A stretch of DNA of 32,989 bases from a virus: positions 1 through 32,989 of the IMG/VR virus record IMGVR_UViG_3300025887_000083; one strand, written 5' to 3'. Positions 8,336-16,189 of the stretch are shown one piece after another (the stretch's first letter is position 1; each line of letters opens with the position of its first letter). Position numbers and translations under genes: made by a program. The notes beneath the pieces are model-generated. The model saw nothing but the letters and a program-made list of their open reading frames with translations, was not told where the DNA came from and did no database searches.

Positions 8336-9085
8336 CTATTTAAAACCACTATCAAATCCAGTATCAAAACCGTTTCCGTCGACTACTGGAATTTCACGAA
8401 CTCGGCAAGTAAAGTCTTTGATAATGTTTAGTGGAACAGTTACTTCAACAGCACTTATGTTTTTATTAAATACTTTTTGACCAGCGTCGTTAGTTGTTGA
8501 ATTACCACCATTGGTAAACTTTGAATAGTTTATTCTAGTAACTCCGTTAATAGTGTTAACTCTATTTGATCGGGCTAAAGCAGTTAAAAAGGTATCAGCT
8601 AAAGCGTTCAAAGGATTTAAAACATTATCGTAGTCGCTTTCTGTGGTGTATTTTTTCGGGTTATTTGTAGCCATAAAGAAGAACCTACTCGAACCTTCGC
8701 TTTCGTTTACGCTATCTCTTGCAGTTGGTGAAGTTCTCGAAGCTAAATCAAACCTCCATATCATTGGTAGTATATCTTTGTCGTGCTTCTTTGATATTTC
8801 TTGTTGAACCTGAAGATACTTACCGTAAATGTATTGAGGCTTTCTAAGTGCATACGTTCCAATAATTGGCGCACTTGCACCGCTTACTATTAGATAGGTG
8901 TTTTGAACGAAAGAAACAACCGTATAATTAACTTCTAATAGCGTTATAATACTGTTTTCTCCTAAGTAGTGGGTATTGGTAGCCCAAAGTTTATAGTTTC
9001 CGTCTATAACTTCAACAGCATAAACGTTAAGGTCTAAACTCATTGAGTCAATTACCGATTCTACTATGCTATCTACGCTGGTCAT
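8336..9085 (-). CDS. Head-tail connector / tail completion protein
   Basis: A 249-aa alpha/beta protein beginning MTSVDSIVESVIDSMSL. The middle part has the phrase YLQVQQEISKKHDKDILPMIW and the C-terminus ends DTGFDSGFK. It overlaps the preceding 169-aa gene by 4 bp (ATGA) and precedes the tail tube gene. In this gene order the slot between capsid and tube normally holds connector, stopper and tail terminator proteins, so a role at the head-tail joint is inferred. I do not recognise a specific family. Confidence 0.65.
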   Translation of the reverse strand: MTSVDSIVESVIDSMSLDLNVYAVEVIDGNYKLWATNTHYLGENSIITLLEVNYTVVSFVQNTYLIVSGASAPIIGTYALRKPQYIYGKYLQVQQEISKKHDKDILPMIWRFDLASRTSPTARDSVNESEGSSRFFFMATNNPKKYTTESDYDNVLNPLNALADTFLTALARSNRVNTINGVTRINYSKFTNGGNSTTNDAGQKVFNKNISAVEVTVPLNIIKDFTCRVREIPVVDGNGFDTGFDSGFK

Positions 9086-9591
9086 ATTGCGCTAATAGGT
9101 TCTAAAACTAATCCCCTAAAGTCTGTATAAGTTGCTTGGTTCTCGTAAATGTAATATTGTAAGTCCGTTCCGGTTCTTATGGTCCGATTATAAAGAACGG
9201 TCAATTTAGTAATTAAACTTTCTTGACTTGTTGCCTCTGATTGATTAGCTACGTTTCCAGACGCTTGGTTTATTATTTGTTGTTGACTTACATAGTTGTA
9301 ATATATTCGGCCTTTTAAGTACTCTTTAATGCCTTGACAAGTGATTGATATATCGCCAGGGTCGTCATAGTAAAACGGGCTGAATATATCTGTCCACTTT
9401 GTTGAAGCTGGTGTTTGTGGGTCGCCAGTCAAATCATTTATAAACTCTTGGCCCAACGTAGAACCGAACAACTCATAAATTAAAGCCTTCTCGCTATCCA
9501 AAGTAATAAACGATTGAAGGTCAACTAATGTATTTTGGTCTTGGCTTATTTGAAAGTTACCGCTTTCAAAATCGGACGTTTGAAGTATCAT
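9082..9591 (-). CDS. Head-tail adaptor-like protein
   Basis: A 169-aa largely helical protein: an N-terminal region, a segment around LIYELFGSTLGQEFINDL and a C-terminal helix with LYNRTIRTGTDLQYYIYE. The size and helix-rich profile fit the adaptor that binds beneath the portal in siphoviruses. The gene is coupled by ATGA overlaps to the 58-aa gene before it and the 249-aa gene after it, consistent with a head-tail joining cassette. The call is from size, fold impression and location. Confidence 0.6.
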   Translation of the reverse strand: MILQTSDFESGNFQISQDQNTLVDLQSFITLDSEKALIYELFGSTLGQEFINDLTGDPQTPASTKWTDIFSPFYYDDPGDISITCQGIKEYLKGRIYYNYVSQQQIINQASGNVANQSEATSQESLITKLTVLYNRTIRTGTDLQYYIYENQATYTDFRGLVLEPISAI

Positions 9592-9764
9592 AATATTTTA
9601 ACGATTACATTATTTGGGTTACTCACTAGCCTAGTGACTGCATAGTTTAGAATCTTTTTTTTAGTGCCTTTCTTGATAGTCTTTAAAATTGGAGTGCCTT
9701 TATCGTTAACCGTTCTATATTCATAGTCTTTTAAAAACTGGACTAAGATCATTTCTTCTTGCAT
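9588..9764 (-). CDS. Small basic protein of the head-tail region, 58 aa
   Basis: A 58-aa ORF beginning MQEEMILVQFLKDYEYRTVN, with a lysine-rich centre (KTIKKGTKKKIL). Its TGA overlaps the next ATG (ATGA), a strong sign that it is translated. The ATG lies only 4 nt after a TAACTTTG box, so a transcript from that box would be nearly leaderless. No family recognised; probably a small virion or assembly protein. Confidence 0.6.
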   Translation of the reverse strand: MQEEMILVQFLKDYEYRTVNDKGTPILKTIKKGTKKKILNYAVTRLVSNPNNVIVKIL

Positions 9765-9768
9765 AATA

Positions 9769-9796
9769 CAAAGTTAAATAAAAAAGCCCTAACAAA
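9769..9796 (-). promoter_or_regulatory. Candidate promoter before the 58-aa gene
   Basis: Minus-strand TTTG (9796-9793), a 16-bp spacer and TAACTTTG (9776-9769). The pattern overlaps the terminator-like hairpin and sits 4 nt before the ATG. The spacer is shorter than the usual 18-19. Confidence 0.35.
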
Positions 9797-9810
9797 TTAA
9801 TGCTAGGACT
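9779..9810 (-). terminator. Intrinsic terminator-like hairpin upstream of the 58-aa gene
   Basis: Minus-strand AGTCCTAGCA, a 6-nt loop and TGTTAGGGCT pair over 10 bp with two G-U pairs, followed by six T residues. It separates the 63-aa gene from the connector genes. Confidence 0.65.
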
Positions 9811-9849
9811 TTTCCCAGAGAAACTTAATACAGAGAATATTAAGAAAAT

Positions 9850-10041
9850 TTATTTTTTACTTGATTTAGCTTTTGCTGGTGCTTTCTTTTTTTCTGTTGC
9901 TAATTCAGCCTGCCCGTTACTAATAACTAAATCAGCTTTCCATTTAGGTAGCTCGTAAACTTGACCAACTACAAAATGCTGAGCCTTGCCAGCTTTTACT
10001 TTTTTACCTCTTACCTTGATTATTTCGACTTCTGAACTCAT
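9850..10041 (-). CDS. Small basic head-region protein, 63 aa
   Basis: A 63-aa protein (MSSEVEIIKVRGKKVKAGKA...) with a beta-strand-like first half containing VVGQVYELPKWKADLVISNG. It has a Lys/Ala-rich tail (KKKAPAKAKSSKK) that could contact nucleic acid. It lies alone between two terminator-like hairpins, downstream of the major capsid gene. Small proteins in this slot are often head decoration or completion factors; no specific family is assigned. The leader carries a TATCTTTG box. Confidence 0.65.
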   Translation of the reverse strand: MSSEVEIIKVRGKKVKAGKAQHFVVGQVYELPKWKADLVISNGQAELATEKKKAPAKAKSSKK

Positions 10042-10064
10042 AACTGTTTAATTTTATGTTGCCT

Positions 10065-10072
10065 CAAAGATA
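10065..10072 (-). promoter_or_regulatory. Candidate -7 box before the 63-aa gene
   Basis: Minus-strand TATCTTTG fits TAnnTTTG and begins directly after the U-tract of the preceding terminator, 24 bp before the ATG. The nearest TTG for a -33 box gives a short spacer of about 15 bp. Confidence 0.35.
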
Positions 10073-10073
10073 T

Positions 10074-10106
10074 AAAAAAAGCCCCAACAATATGAAGGGG
10101 CTTTTT
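10074..10106 (-). terminator. Strong terminator after the major capsid gene
   Basis: Minus-strand AAAAAGCCCC, an 11-nt loop and GGGGCTTTTT, followed by further T residues. The stem is a perfect 10 bp and could act in either direction. It lies 19 bp after the major capsid stop codon. Confidence 0.85.
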
Positions 10107-10124
10107 AACTATATTCTAAATAGA

Positions 10125-11402
10125 CTATGGAGTAGTTTCTAAAGCTGCTTTGTCAGATAAGAAATCACCTTTAACAAATGCAGTTCTATCGTTGTTCTTA
10201 ACGTAAACTACGCCTCTCCATTCAGCCCTAATTGTTTTAAAGTTCTTAATGAAGTTATCGCCAGTATATCCTACGTCAATTGAAATGCCAGCCTTAGTTC
10301 TGATATGTGCTTTTGTAAAGTCACCAATCAAATACTGTCCAGCGTCAACTAAAGTAGTTTCTACAATTGGCACACCGTCTAAAGATAAAGAACCAGCTAC
10401 CATTGCTAAACGCTCTACATATCGCTTATCGGTAGAACTAACTTTTACCATTTTTAAAGCGGTAACGTCAGAAGGATTCATGAAGATATAATTCGGCATT
10501 CCTTGCTCTGCTATCTTAATTTGATTTGCAGCAACAGTAAGAACGTCTACTTCATTTGCATTATCAACTGCTAAAGCAAAAGTTCCAGCAGCAAATGCAG
10601 TTGCAGTATTGAAAACCCCGTTTAATTGTGGGCTTACTCCTGAACCACTATAAGCACCTAATTCAACAGCTTTCAATAATTCACGATTCAATTCGTTGTT
10701 AATTTCAGTAGCCATAAATTCTACGTCGTCTAACATTTCGTCAGTGATTGTAATGTAAGCAGTTGTCTTTTCAACTTTTTGAGAACCAACAAGTAAATCA
10801 AAGTCGATTTGATTTTTAAGTGCCGCTTCTACTGTTTGACCAGCCGTTCCTTCTTTACCACTTTGATAAACCCACTCAACAAGGTTAGAAGAGATAGTTC
10901 CAGATTGAAGAACGTCTAAGAATTTGATTTCCCTTGAAGCCTCCATGTTCATTCCCGGCAGCCTTTCAGCTTGTGGAATTTGTCCAGTTACGTTTGTTGC
11001 AAAAGTCATATCAACAGGAGCCTTCAAAGTAATCTTAACGCTTTCTCCGTTCTTGTAACGGCTTATTTCGTCTTTCTTTTCCTTCAACTGCTCAAGGATT
11101 GACTTGCTTGTAGAAGTTTCTGTTTTTGTCAATTTATCAACTGCTGATTTAATAGCAGCACCTTGACTTAATAGAATAGCCTCGTGCTTTGCGCCTAATT
11201 CAGCTAAAGCCTTTGACTGCTCTTTTCCAAGTTCAGCTAATTCTTCTTTTGATACACCAGACTTTACAGCCTCGTCTACTTTCATTGCCACGCTGCTCAT
11301 ATACTCAGCAATATGGCTTGCTTGTGCTTCTGTGCTTAATTCTTTGATTGCAGCTTCGTCTAAATTTTTCTCAGCCGTCAACCATGTATTAAAATCTTTC
11401 AT
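10125..11402 (-). CDS. Major capsid protein, HK97 fold
   Basis: A 425-aa protein. Residues ~1-115 are charged and helical, resembling the delta (scaffolding) domain removed by the protease in HK97-type capsids. Residues ~120-425 form the capsid body, with typical phrases such as PQAERLPGMNMEASREIKFL, GAYSGSGVSPQLNGVF (spine and P-domain region) and a C-terminal NNDRTAFVKGDF. The ATG overlaps the last four bases of the protease gene, and a strong terminator follows the gene. The order portal, protease, capsid is the classical HK97 cassette. Confidence 0.93.
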   Translation of the reverse strand: MKDFNTWLTAEKNLDEAAIKELSTEAQASHIAEYMSSVAMKVDEAVKSGVSKEELAELGKEQSKALAELGAKHEAILLSQGAAIKSAVDKLTKTETSTSKSILEQLKEKKDEISRYKNGESVKITLKAPVDMTFATNVTGQIPQAERLPGMNMEASREIKFLDVLQSGTISSNLVEWVYQSGKEGTAGQTVEAALKNQIDFDLLVGSQKVEKTTAYITITDEMLDDVEFMATEINNELNRELLKAVELGAYSGSGVSPQLNGVFNTATAFAAGTFALAVDNANEVDVLTVAANQIKIAEQGMPNYIFMNPSDVTALKMVKVSSTDKRYVERLAMVAGSLSLDGVPIVETTLVDAGQYLIGDFTKAHIRTKAGISIDVGYTGDNFIKNFKTIRAEWRGVVYVKNNDRTAFVKGDFLSDKAALETTP

Positions 11403-12271
11403 TTTAATTGTGTTAAATGATTAAATAATGGATTACTTTTCTTTTGCGGCTTCTCGACCTTTGGAAGTGTTTTATCAACGGCTTCACCTTCTTGAAGTGC
11501 TTTGAATTGATTACAAAAATGCAATAAATTTTCTTTAGTTGGGTTGTCTAAGGCTTTTTCGTTTAGTTCTGTTAGTTCTTCTAAGCCTTTTGAAGAGTCT
11601 AAAGTTGGTGTTAATTCGTTTGAACCTCGTATAACGCAGCTAATTTCAATCAACTTTGCCTCTGTTACCGCCCAAAAATAGCCCGTTTCTTCTGCTAAGT
11701 CTAGGTTTATAACCTCGTTTTTGTACTTTTCCCAAGTAGCAAACTCTTCTTTTTCTTCTGGATTGTTTACAGCAAGTTCAATTTTAACGTACTGCATACC
11801 AACTGAATGCTGTTTGATTGCACCATTTTTATAATCAAGGAAAATATTTTTGTTTCTCGACCTTTCAATCTTACTATCCATTAAAAGGGCAGTAGTTGTA
11901 CCAGACTTGTTCAAACCAACGTCGGACCAGCTAACCTCTTTTTCATAAGTATCTAAAGGCGTTCCAACTTTCGCGCTCAATTGGTGAACGTGGTCGTGTA
12001 AGTGTAGGATATTTTCTTTGTTTTCTTGTATTGACTTGGTAAAAATTCCTTTGATATGTACGTCTTGGTGGCTGTCCATAAAACCGTAGGTATTGCCAAC
12101 GATTGTTCTGTAAATTTCATTTTCGTTATCGTTTTTGTCAGTCATTCCTTTGCTGGTAATTTCAGCGGCAGAACTTAATTCTATAACGTCACACTTTTTT
12201 AAAGTTGCTTTCTTTAACTTGATTAACTGCTTTTTGTTAGCAATCATTTTTTTAATATCGGCTTTGCTCAT
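11399..12271 (-). CDS. HK97-family prohead protease
   Basis: A 290-aa protein with the prohead protease core between residues ~50 and 215. It includes NTYGFMDSHQDVHIKGIF, then LHLHDHVHQLSAKVGTPL, which carries the histidines expected near the active site, and later an EISCVIRGSNELTP stretch. The family cleaves the capsid delta domain and then itself during maturation. The position between portal and major capsid genes supports the call. It overlaps the 30-aa gene upstream by 4 bp (ATGA) and the capsid gene by 4 bp. I have not fixed the catalytic serine by eye. Confidence 0.85.
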   Translation of the reverse strand: MSKADIKKMIANKKQLIKLKKATLKKCDVIELSSAAEITSKGMTDKNDNENEIYRTIVGNTYGFMDSHQDVHIKGIFTKSIQENKENILHLHDHVHQLSAKVGTPLDTYEKEVSWSDVGLNKSGTTTALLMDSKIERSRNKNIFLDYKNGAIKQHSVGMQYVKIELAVNNPEEKEEFATWEKYKNEVINLDLAEETGYFWAVTEAKLIEISCVIRGSNELTPTLDSSKGLEELTELNEKALDNPTKENLLHFCNQFKALQEGEAVDKTLPKVEKPQKKSNPLFNHLTQLK

Positions 12272-12360
12272 TTCCTTATGATTTTATTATCGATAACTTT
12301 CTTTAGCTTTTCAGCTTTCAACTTCTTCAATTGCTCTTTAGTAAGTTTCTTCTTCTCCAT
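12268..12360 (-). CDS. Lysine-rich mini-protein between portal and protease, 30 aa
   Basis: A 30-aa ORF (MEKKKLTKEQLKKLKAEKLK...), about 40% lysine and probably a single helix. It starts two bases after the portal stop, and its TGA overlaps the protease ATG (ATGA), so it may serve mainly to couple translation of portal and protease. No family recognised. Its reality rests on the tight junctions at both ends. Confidence 0.5.
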   Translation of the reverse strand: MEKKKLTKEQLKKLKAEKLKKVIDNKIIRK

Positions 12361-12362
12361 AA

Positions 12363-13601
12363 CTAAACGTTTGAAATTGTAACATTTGAACCTTTAGGCT
12401 TTACGCTGTCCATTTCTTTGTCAGTTAAAACTTCTTTGCCTATTGATTCCCTCGCCTCGTTTGGTGTTATTAATCCAGCGTCAACCAATTTAATTGCTTG
12501 GTTTGCTCGTTCAGTTGGTGAAGGATTCAATGCTTCTATTTTTTCCTTGTGAATACCTAAAGAATAGTTTCCGAACTTAGATAAAAACTTTCGCTCATAT
12601 CCAGCCGCTATCTTTTCAAAGGTTGGTATGTAGTTGTTGTTATACGCTGAAGCTTCTGCTTCTTTTACGTTGTTGTAAGTAGCTTGTTCTCCTGTTAACA
12701 GCATTGCTGGAAACCCGAAAACATTACAAAGGTCTTTCGTTAGTTGGTTCTTGTTCTCTATGGTTTGCATATCGGTTGAACTTGCATTAAGTTGCTGGAC
12801 GTTTAAAGCCCTTCGAGAAAACCTCATTGCGTTCATAGACTTAGCCCCACCTATTTTTCTTTTCAATGCGGACCAAATGCTTTTCTCGTCGTCGTCATTC
12901 ATTGGCATTGACGGATCTTCGTTTGAAGGTGTTATTAATGCAGAAACGCCCCTATTCTCGAAGTATTCGCTTAGTGCTATCTCTACATTATTGGAAGCGT
13001 TTAGAATGTTTTGTGCTGATTGTAATGGGCTTAAACCGTTCTTGTCTTTAAGTCCTTGCATTGAAGGGTTATTCATTGCAACGTGCATAACGTAGTCAAT
13101 ATTTAACGGGCTTATACTTTCTCCGTCGTTAAACTTATAGCTTTTGACTTTTGAAAATATGCTATTTGTTTCTGTTTCTATGGTTACTGCTTGAGGCGGT
13201 AGAACTAACTGTTGACCTTTGTAAAACCCTATTGATTCAGCGTCTAGGTAGTTGTAACATTCTCCGGTTAAAGTATAGAATGTAACTAACTGCTCCCAGA
13301 ACTCATTGAAACTTTGGTTGTCGTTAGGCTTAAAAACAAAGTCGTAAACTTCTCCGCTTTCAATTTGTTTGCCATTGGTCTTATCGTAAATATAAATCGG
13401 TAGGCTTGAAACTCCTCTGGCTATTCGTGTGACTATTGAGTAAACAACCGAACTACCTAAGTAGCCTTTTTTGATTGCTTTTTCGTCTGAAATTGTAGAA
13501 CCATTAAACCCTTCACCAATTTTAACAAACTGATCTGCGCTGAATAATTCTCTGCTGAATAATTCCCTGCTAGATAGTTTGCTTAAGTCCCGATATGCCA
13601 T
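12363..13601 (-). CDS. Portal protein, HK97 type
   Basis: A 412-aa phage portal protein, the dodecameric ring at the packaging vertex. Diagnostic features are GYLGSSVVYSIVTRIARGVS near residue 45-65, GECYNYLDAE near 110, GLSPLQSAQNILNASNNVEI near 195-215, and CNVFGFPAMLLTGEQATYNN near 290-310. The family's usual length is about 400. The N-terminus carries a near-perfect 15-bp duplication giving RELFSRELFS. It lies directly downstream of the large terminase gene, separated by 44 bp that contain a promoter-like box. Confidence 0.93.
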   Translation of the reverse strand: MAYRDLSKLSSRELFSRELFSADQFVKIGEGFNGSTISDEKAIKKGYLGSSVVYSIVTRIARGVSSLPIYIYDKTNGKQIESGEVYDFVFKPNDNQSFNEFWEQLVTFYTLTGECYNYLDAESIGFYKGQQLVLPPQAVTIETETNSIFSKVKSYKFNDGESISPLNIDYVMHVAMNNPSMQGLKDKNGLSPLQSAQNILNASNNVEIALSEYFENRGVSALITPSNEDPSMPMNDDDEKSIWSALKRKIGGAKSMNAMRFSRRALNVQQLNASSTDMQTIENKNQLTKDLCNVFGFPAMLLTGEQATYNNVKEAEASAYNNNYIPTFEKIAAGYERKFLSKFGNYSLGIHKEKIEALNPSPTERANQAIKLVDAGLITPNEARESIGKEVLTDKEMDSVKPKGSNVTISNV

Positions 13602-13615
13602 ATTAACACTTTTGG

Positions 13616-13623
13616 CAAAATTA
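13616..13623 (-). promoter_or_regulatory. Candidate late promoter -7 box before the portal gene
   Basis: Minus-strand TAATTTTG within ATTGTAATTTTG, the same 12-mer as before the tail tube gene. No clear TTTG lies at -33. Confidence 0.35.
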
Positions 13624-13645
13624 CAATAAATTTAGTTGTGTTTGT

Positions 13646-14833
13646 TTAACGATTCTTTAAATGCCAATAAGTGAACGCATAACCAAAGCCGTCAATTGAA
13701 TGATTGAACTTGTCTATTGGTATTTCAGCTCGTTTATCATTCCAGATATAGTTATTTAGTTCATTCTCAATATCTGGGCTTTCGTCTACTATTATCAAAT
13801 AATCTTGCATCCAACGCAAACGCTCTTGAACTATTCCCGGACGTTTAAATGCTCTGATTGTATTATAGCCTCCGGAGTACATTCTTAACTCAGCTATGTT
13901 TAAAGGTTCTGAACTATCGCAAATTATTAAGTCTTGTCTTGTGCAATTGTTTTCAATGATCGTTTTGATATTAGTCATTGATAGGCCGCTGGCATAGGCC
14001 ATTTGCTTGACGTAGATGATTTTCTTTTTCTTATCTACTGCTACTTTAGTCAATGTAAATGGGTCAGTCCAACCCCAGTCAAGCCCAAAAGTATATGGTA
14101 GTTCTTCGTTGAACTTTCCTTTCTTCCAGCGTTTAAGGATAGCCCCTTCTAGTGGTGCATACTCCCCTTTCCCGTACACTTTCCAGCGGTATTCGTCGGC
14201 TGTTCCTTTGGCTATGTTTTCTTTTGTTGGCTCGTAGTCCTCAATCTTTTGAATTGTTTTAGGGTCTAAAAAAGGGTTGTGTTTGTAGGTACTTTTAAAA
14301 GTCCTAACGTTATCCCTTTGCTCAAATCCTTTATCCTTCAACCAGAACTCACCAGAAGGGTTAAAATCTACCCAAGTATGCTTCTTAGTCCGTACATAAA
14401 TAGCTTCAAATATCTCATAAGATATACCGTTTACCTCATTGAAGAAGGAATAGTCGCGCTTACCGTTCTTCGCGTCTTGTTCGTCGTCGTACGAATTAAA
14501 TTCAATGATTGAACCGTTTTTGAAGTATAGTATTCTATCGGTTTTATTGTAATAGTCTACTGCTTTTTGTAGCCATTCACAACTATTAAGAATTGTTTTA
14601 AGGTCACGAATTGCGCCTTTTTTTAGGTTAGGTATATCTTGACCAACTACGGTTATTATTATTCCAGGTTCTTGTCTACACCTAACCGCGAAGCCTTGCA
14701 TTAAAGAATAGGTTTTTCCGCTTGAAGTACCACCCCTATTAATGGTTAGGTCTTTCCCCTCTGGAATCTCATAGTTTTTTTGAAAAAGACTACTAACCCT
14801 AAAAGGTTGACTACTGTTCTTCTGGCTCTTCAC
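13646..14833 (-). CDS. Terminase large subunit
   Basis: A 395-aa PBSX-type terminase, the ATPase and nuclease motor that packages and cuts phage DNA. The Walker A motif RGGTSSGKT is at residues 33-41 and the Walker B-like region SFFNEVN at 129-135. The C-terminal nuclease domain shows D252 in GLDWGWTDP, D306 in ICDSSEP and D381 in SIDGFGYAF, the acidic set of an RNase H-like active site. It overlaps the small terminase gene by 23 bp. Confidence 0.95.
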   Translation of the reverse strand: MKSQKNSSQPFRVSSLFQKNYEIPEGKDLTINRGGTSSGKTYSLMQGFAVRCRQEPGIIITVVGQDIPNLKKGAIRDLKTILNSCEWLQKAVDYYNKTDRILYFKNGSIIEFNSYDDEQDAKNGKRDYSFFNEVNGISYEIFEAIYVRTKKHTWVDFNPSGEFWLKDKGFEQRDNVRTFKSTYKHNPFLDPKTIQKIEDYEPTKENIAKGTADEYRWKVYGKGEYAPLEGAILKRWKKGKFNEELPYTFGLDWGWTDPFTLTKVAVDKKKKIIYVKQMAYASGLSMTNIKTIIENNCTRQDLIICDSSEPLNIAELRMYSGGYNTIRAFKRPGIVQERLRWMQDYLIIVDESPDIENELNNYIWNDKRAEIPIDKFNHSIDGFGYAFTYWHLKNR

Positions 14834-15245
14834 CTTCTACTTTAAAGGTTACGTTTCCACCGCTAAAGTCATGTTTGTTATCTACCTTTTCGGCTAACCC
14901 TAAATCGCGTGCTATAATGTTGTTATGATACACTCCAACAGCAGCCCCCGAATATTTGTCGTTGTAAATTTCTCGGTCTATTGCGCGTATGATGTACACA
15001 TATTCAGCGTATCTACCGTCTAAATTAGCCTTATAGTGATCAAGCCTTGATATTATTTCGTTCTTTCTTAACCATATCTCGAACCCGTCCCAAGTTAATG
15101 GTTTCTCTAGTTCTTGGTATTTACTGTTCCCGTCTTTTCCTACAAAAACGTGCTTTAGATATGGATTGTTTTTTGCTTCGGTTTTATACGATTCAAAATG
15201 AATGTACAACTCTTCTGGTGTCTTTATGTTCTTTTCTGTTGGCAT
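14811..15245 (-). CDS. Terminase small subunit (DNA-packaging protein)
   Basis: A 144-aa protein with an N-terminal helical region, the phrase LTWDGFEIWLRKNEIISRLDHY (quoted in part) that fits a DNA-recognition helix-turn-helix, and a central oligomerisation-like region containing AAVGVYHNNIIARDLGLAEK. The C-terminal tail is acidic (VEGEEPEEQ), as expected for the part that binds the large subunit. It lies immediately before the large terminase gene. This family (gp3-like DNA-packaging proteins) occurs widely in Bacteroidota phages. It is the first gene after the 92-bp gap ending the replication module. Confidence 0.82.
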   Translation of the reverse strand: MPTEKNIKTPEELYIHFESYKTEAKNNPYLKHVFVGKDGNSKYQELEKPLTWDGFEIWLRKNEIISRLDHYKANLDGRYAEYVYIIRAIDREIYNDKYSGAAVGVYHNNIIARDLGLAEKVDNKHDFSGGNVTFKVEGEEPEEQ

Positions 15246-15318
15246 TACTTTATTCTATTCGTTCACACTTTTTACCTAGTTCTCTTTTGCCTTCTATCTA
15301 TTTTCTACAATGATAATT

Positions 15319-15326
15319 CAAATTTA
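15319..15326 (-). promoter_or_regulatory. Candidate promoter -7 box before the packaging genes
   Basis: Minus-strand TAAATTTG fits TAnnTTTG in the A/T-rich gap 15246-15337 that separates replication from packaging genes. No TTTG is seen at -33, so support is weak. Nothing else is seen in this gap. Confidence 0.3.
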
Positions 15327-15337
15327 GTTATTAATTT

Positions 15338-16189
15338 TTAATTGTTTTCTTTTAGTTCTTTTTGTTCCTTCAACCATTCATTGTAGGCTAATAGCTTGTA
15401 AATTCTGTTTTTTGCGACTATACTATCCTCTTTGCTTGGTGGGGTATAAACTACTTTTATTTGATTAGAACTTAAAGCCGCTTGTTTTCCGTTGTGGGTT
15501 TTCCTTTCTTCTCCTACTTGGTCTGCATACATTGTCAAGGTTTTGCGTTTTAAGCGTTCTTTTTGATCTTCTGTAATTACTAGCCGACCTTCATTTTTTA
15601 GCCTCGCAAACTTGACGTTTCCATAATCTTCAACAAGGGCCATCGGGTTTAGTTTCTTTTGCTGAATATCGGCTTCGATTAACCCCTCAAAACTTTCTTC
15701 GTATTCCTTTCGGGCTTGTTCGGCTTTTTCTTTCTGGTCCCGTTTGTATTTTAAATCGTTCTCATGAAGTCTTTGCTTTGTGATAGCTTCGTTCATTTCC
15801 TGGACATAGCCTAAAATAAATTTATTCAAAGTAACGTAATTGATACCCATAAACTCACCGTATTGACCAGAACAACCCCTTTCAACCGCTATATTTAGTT
15901 CATTGACTGTTATACTTCCATACTTTCCAATGTTAAAATTACTTTCTAACGCCTTTGAACACGCCTTTACTTGATTAAAATAGTGGCTTTCTTCTTTCTT
16001 ATGGCCAGCAAGCATTAAAGCCAAATCAAACGCTTTTAAAATCTCAGCGTAAAACAAAGCACTATTTTCTATAATCAAACTTTTAACCGTTTCAGACCTC
16101 CTAGCATTAATAATTTCTAATTGACTTTTTGTAAGGTCTGGAGAAAGGTTTTTAAAATCGTAACGTTCTATGATTGATAAATTGCTCAT
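15338..16189 (-). CDS. Replication-module protein of unknown function, 283 aa
   Basis: A 283-aa mostly helical protein beginning MSNLSIIERYDFKNLSPDL. A central phrase (ERGCSGQYGEFMGINYVTL) is followed by a long charged helix from ~125 to 180. The C-terminus ends in a Lys/Glu-rich helix. The ATG overlaps the last bases of the initiator-like gene (ATGA), so the two are coupled. In lambda-like layouts this slot holds a helicase loader, but I see no Walker motif, so that is only a possibility. I recall similar proteins in Bacteroidota mobile elements but cannot name the family with confidence. Confidence 0.65.
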   Translation of the reverse strand: MSNLSIIERYDFKNLSPDLTKSQLEIINARRSETVKSLIIENSALFYAEILKAFDLALMLAGHKKEESHYFNQVKACSKALESNFNIGKYGSITVNELNIAVERGCSGQYGEFMGINYVTLNKFILGYVQEMNEAITKQRLHENDLKYKRDQKEKAEQARKEYEESFEGLIEADIQQKKLNPMALVEDYGNVKFARLKNEGRLVITEDQKERLKRKTLTMYADQVGEERKTHNGKQAALSSNQIKVVYTPPSKEDSIVAKNRIYKLLAYNEWLKEQKELKENN

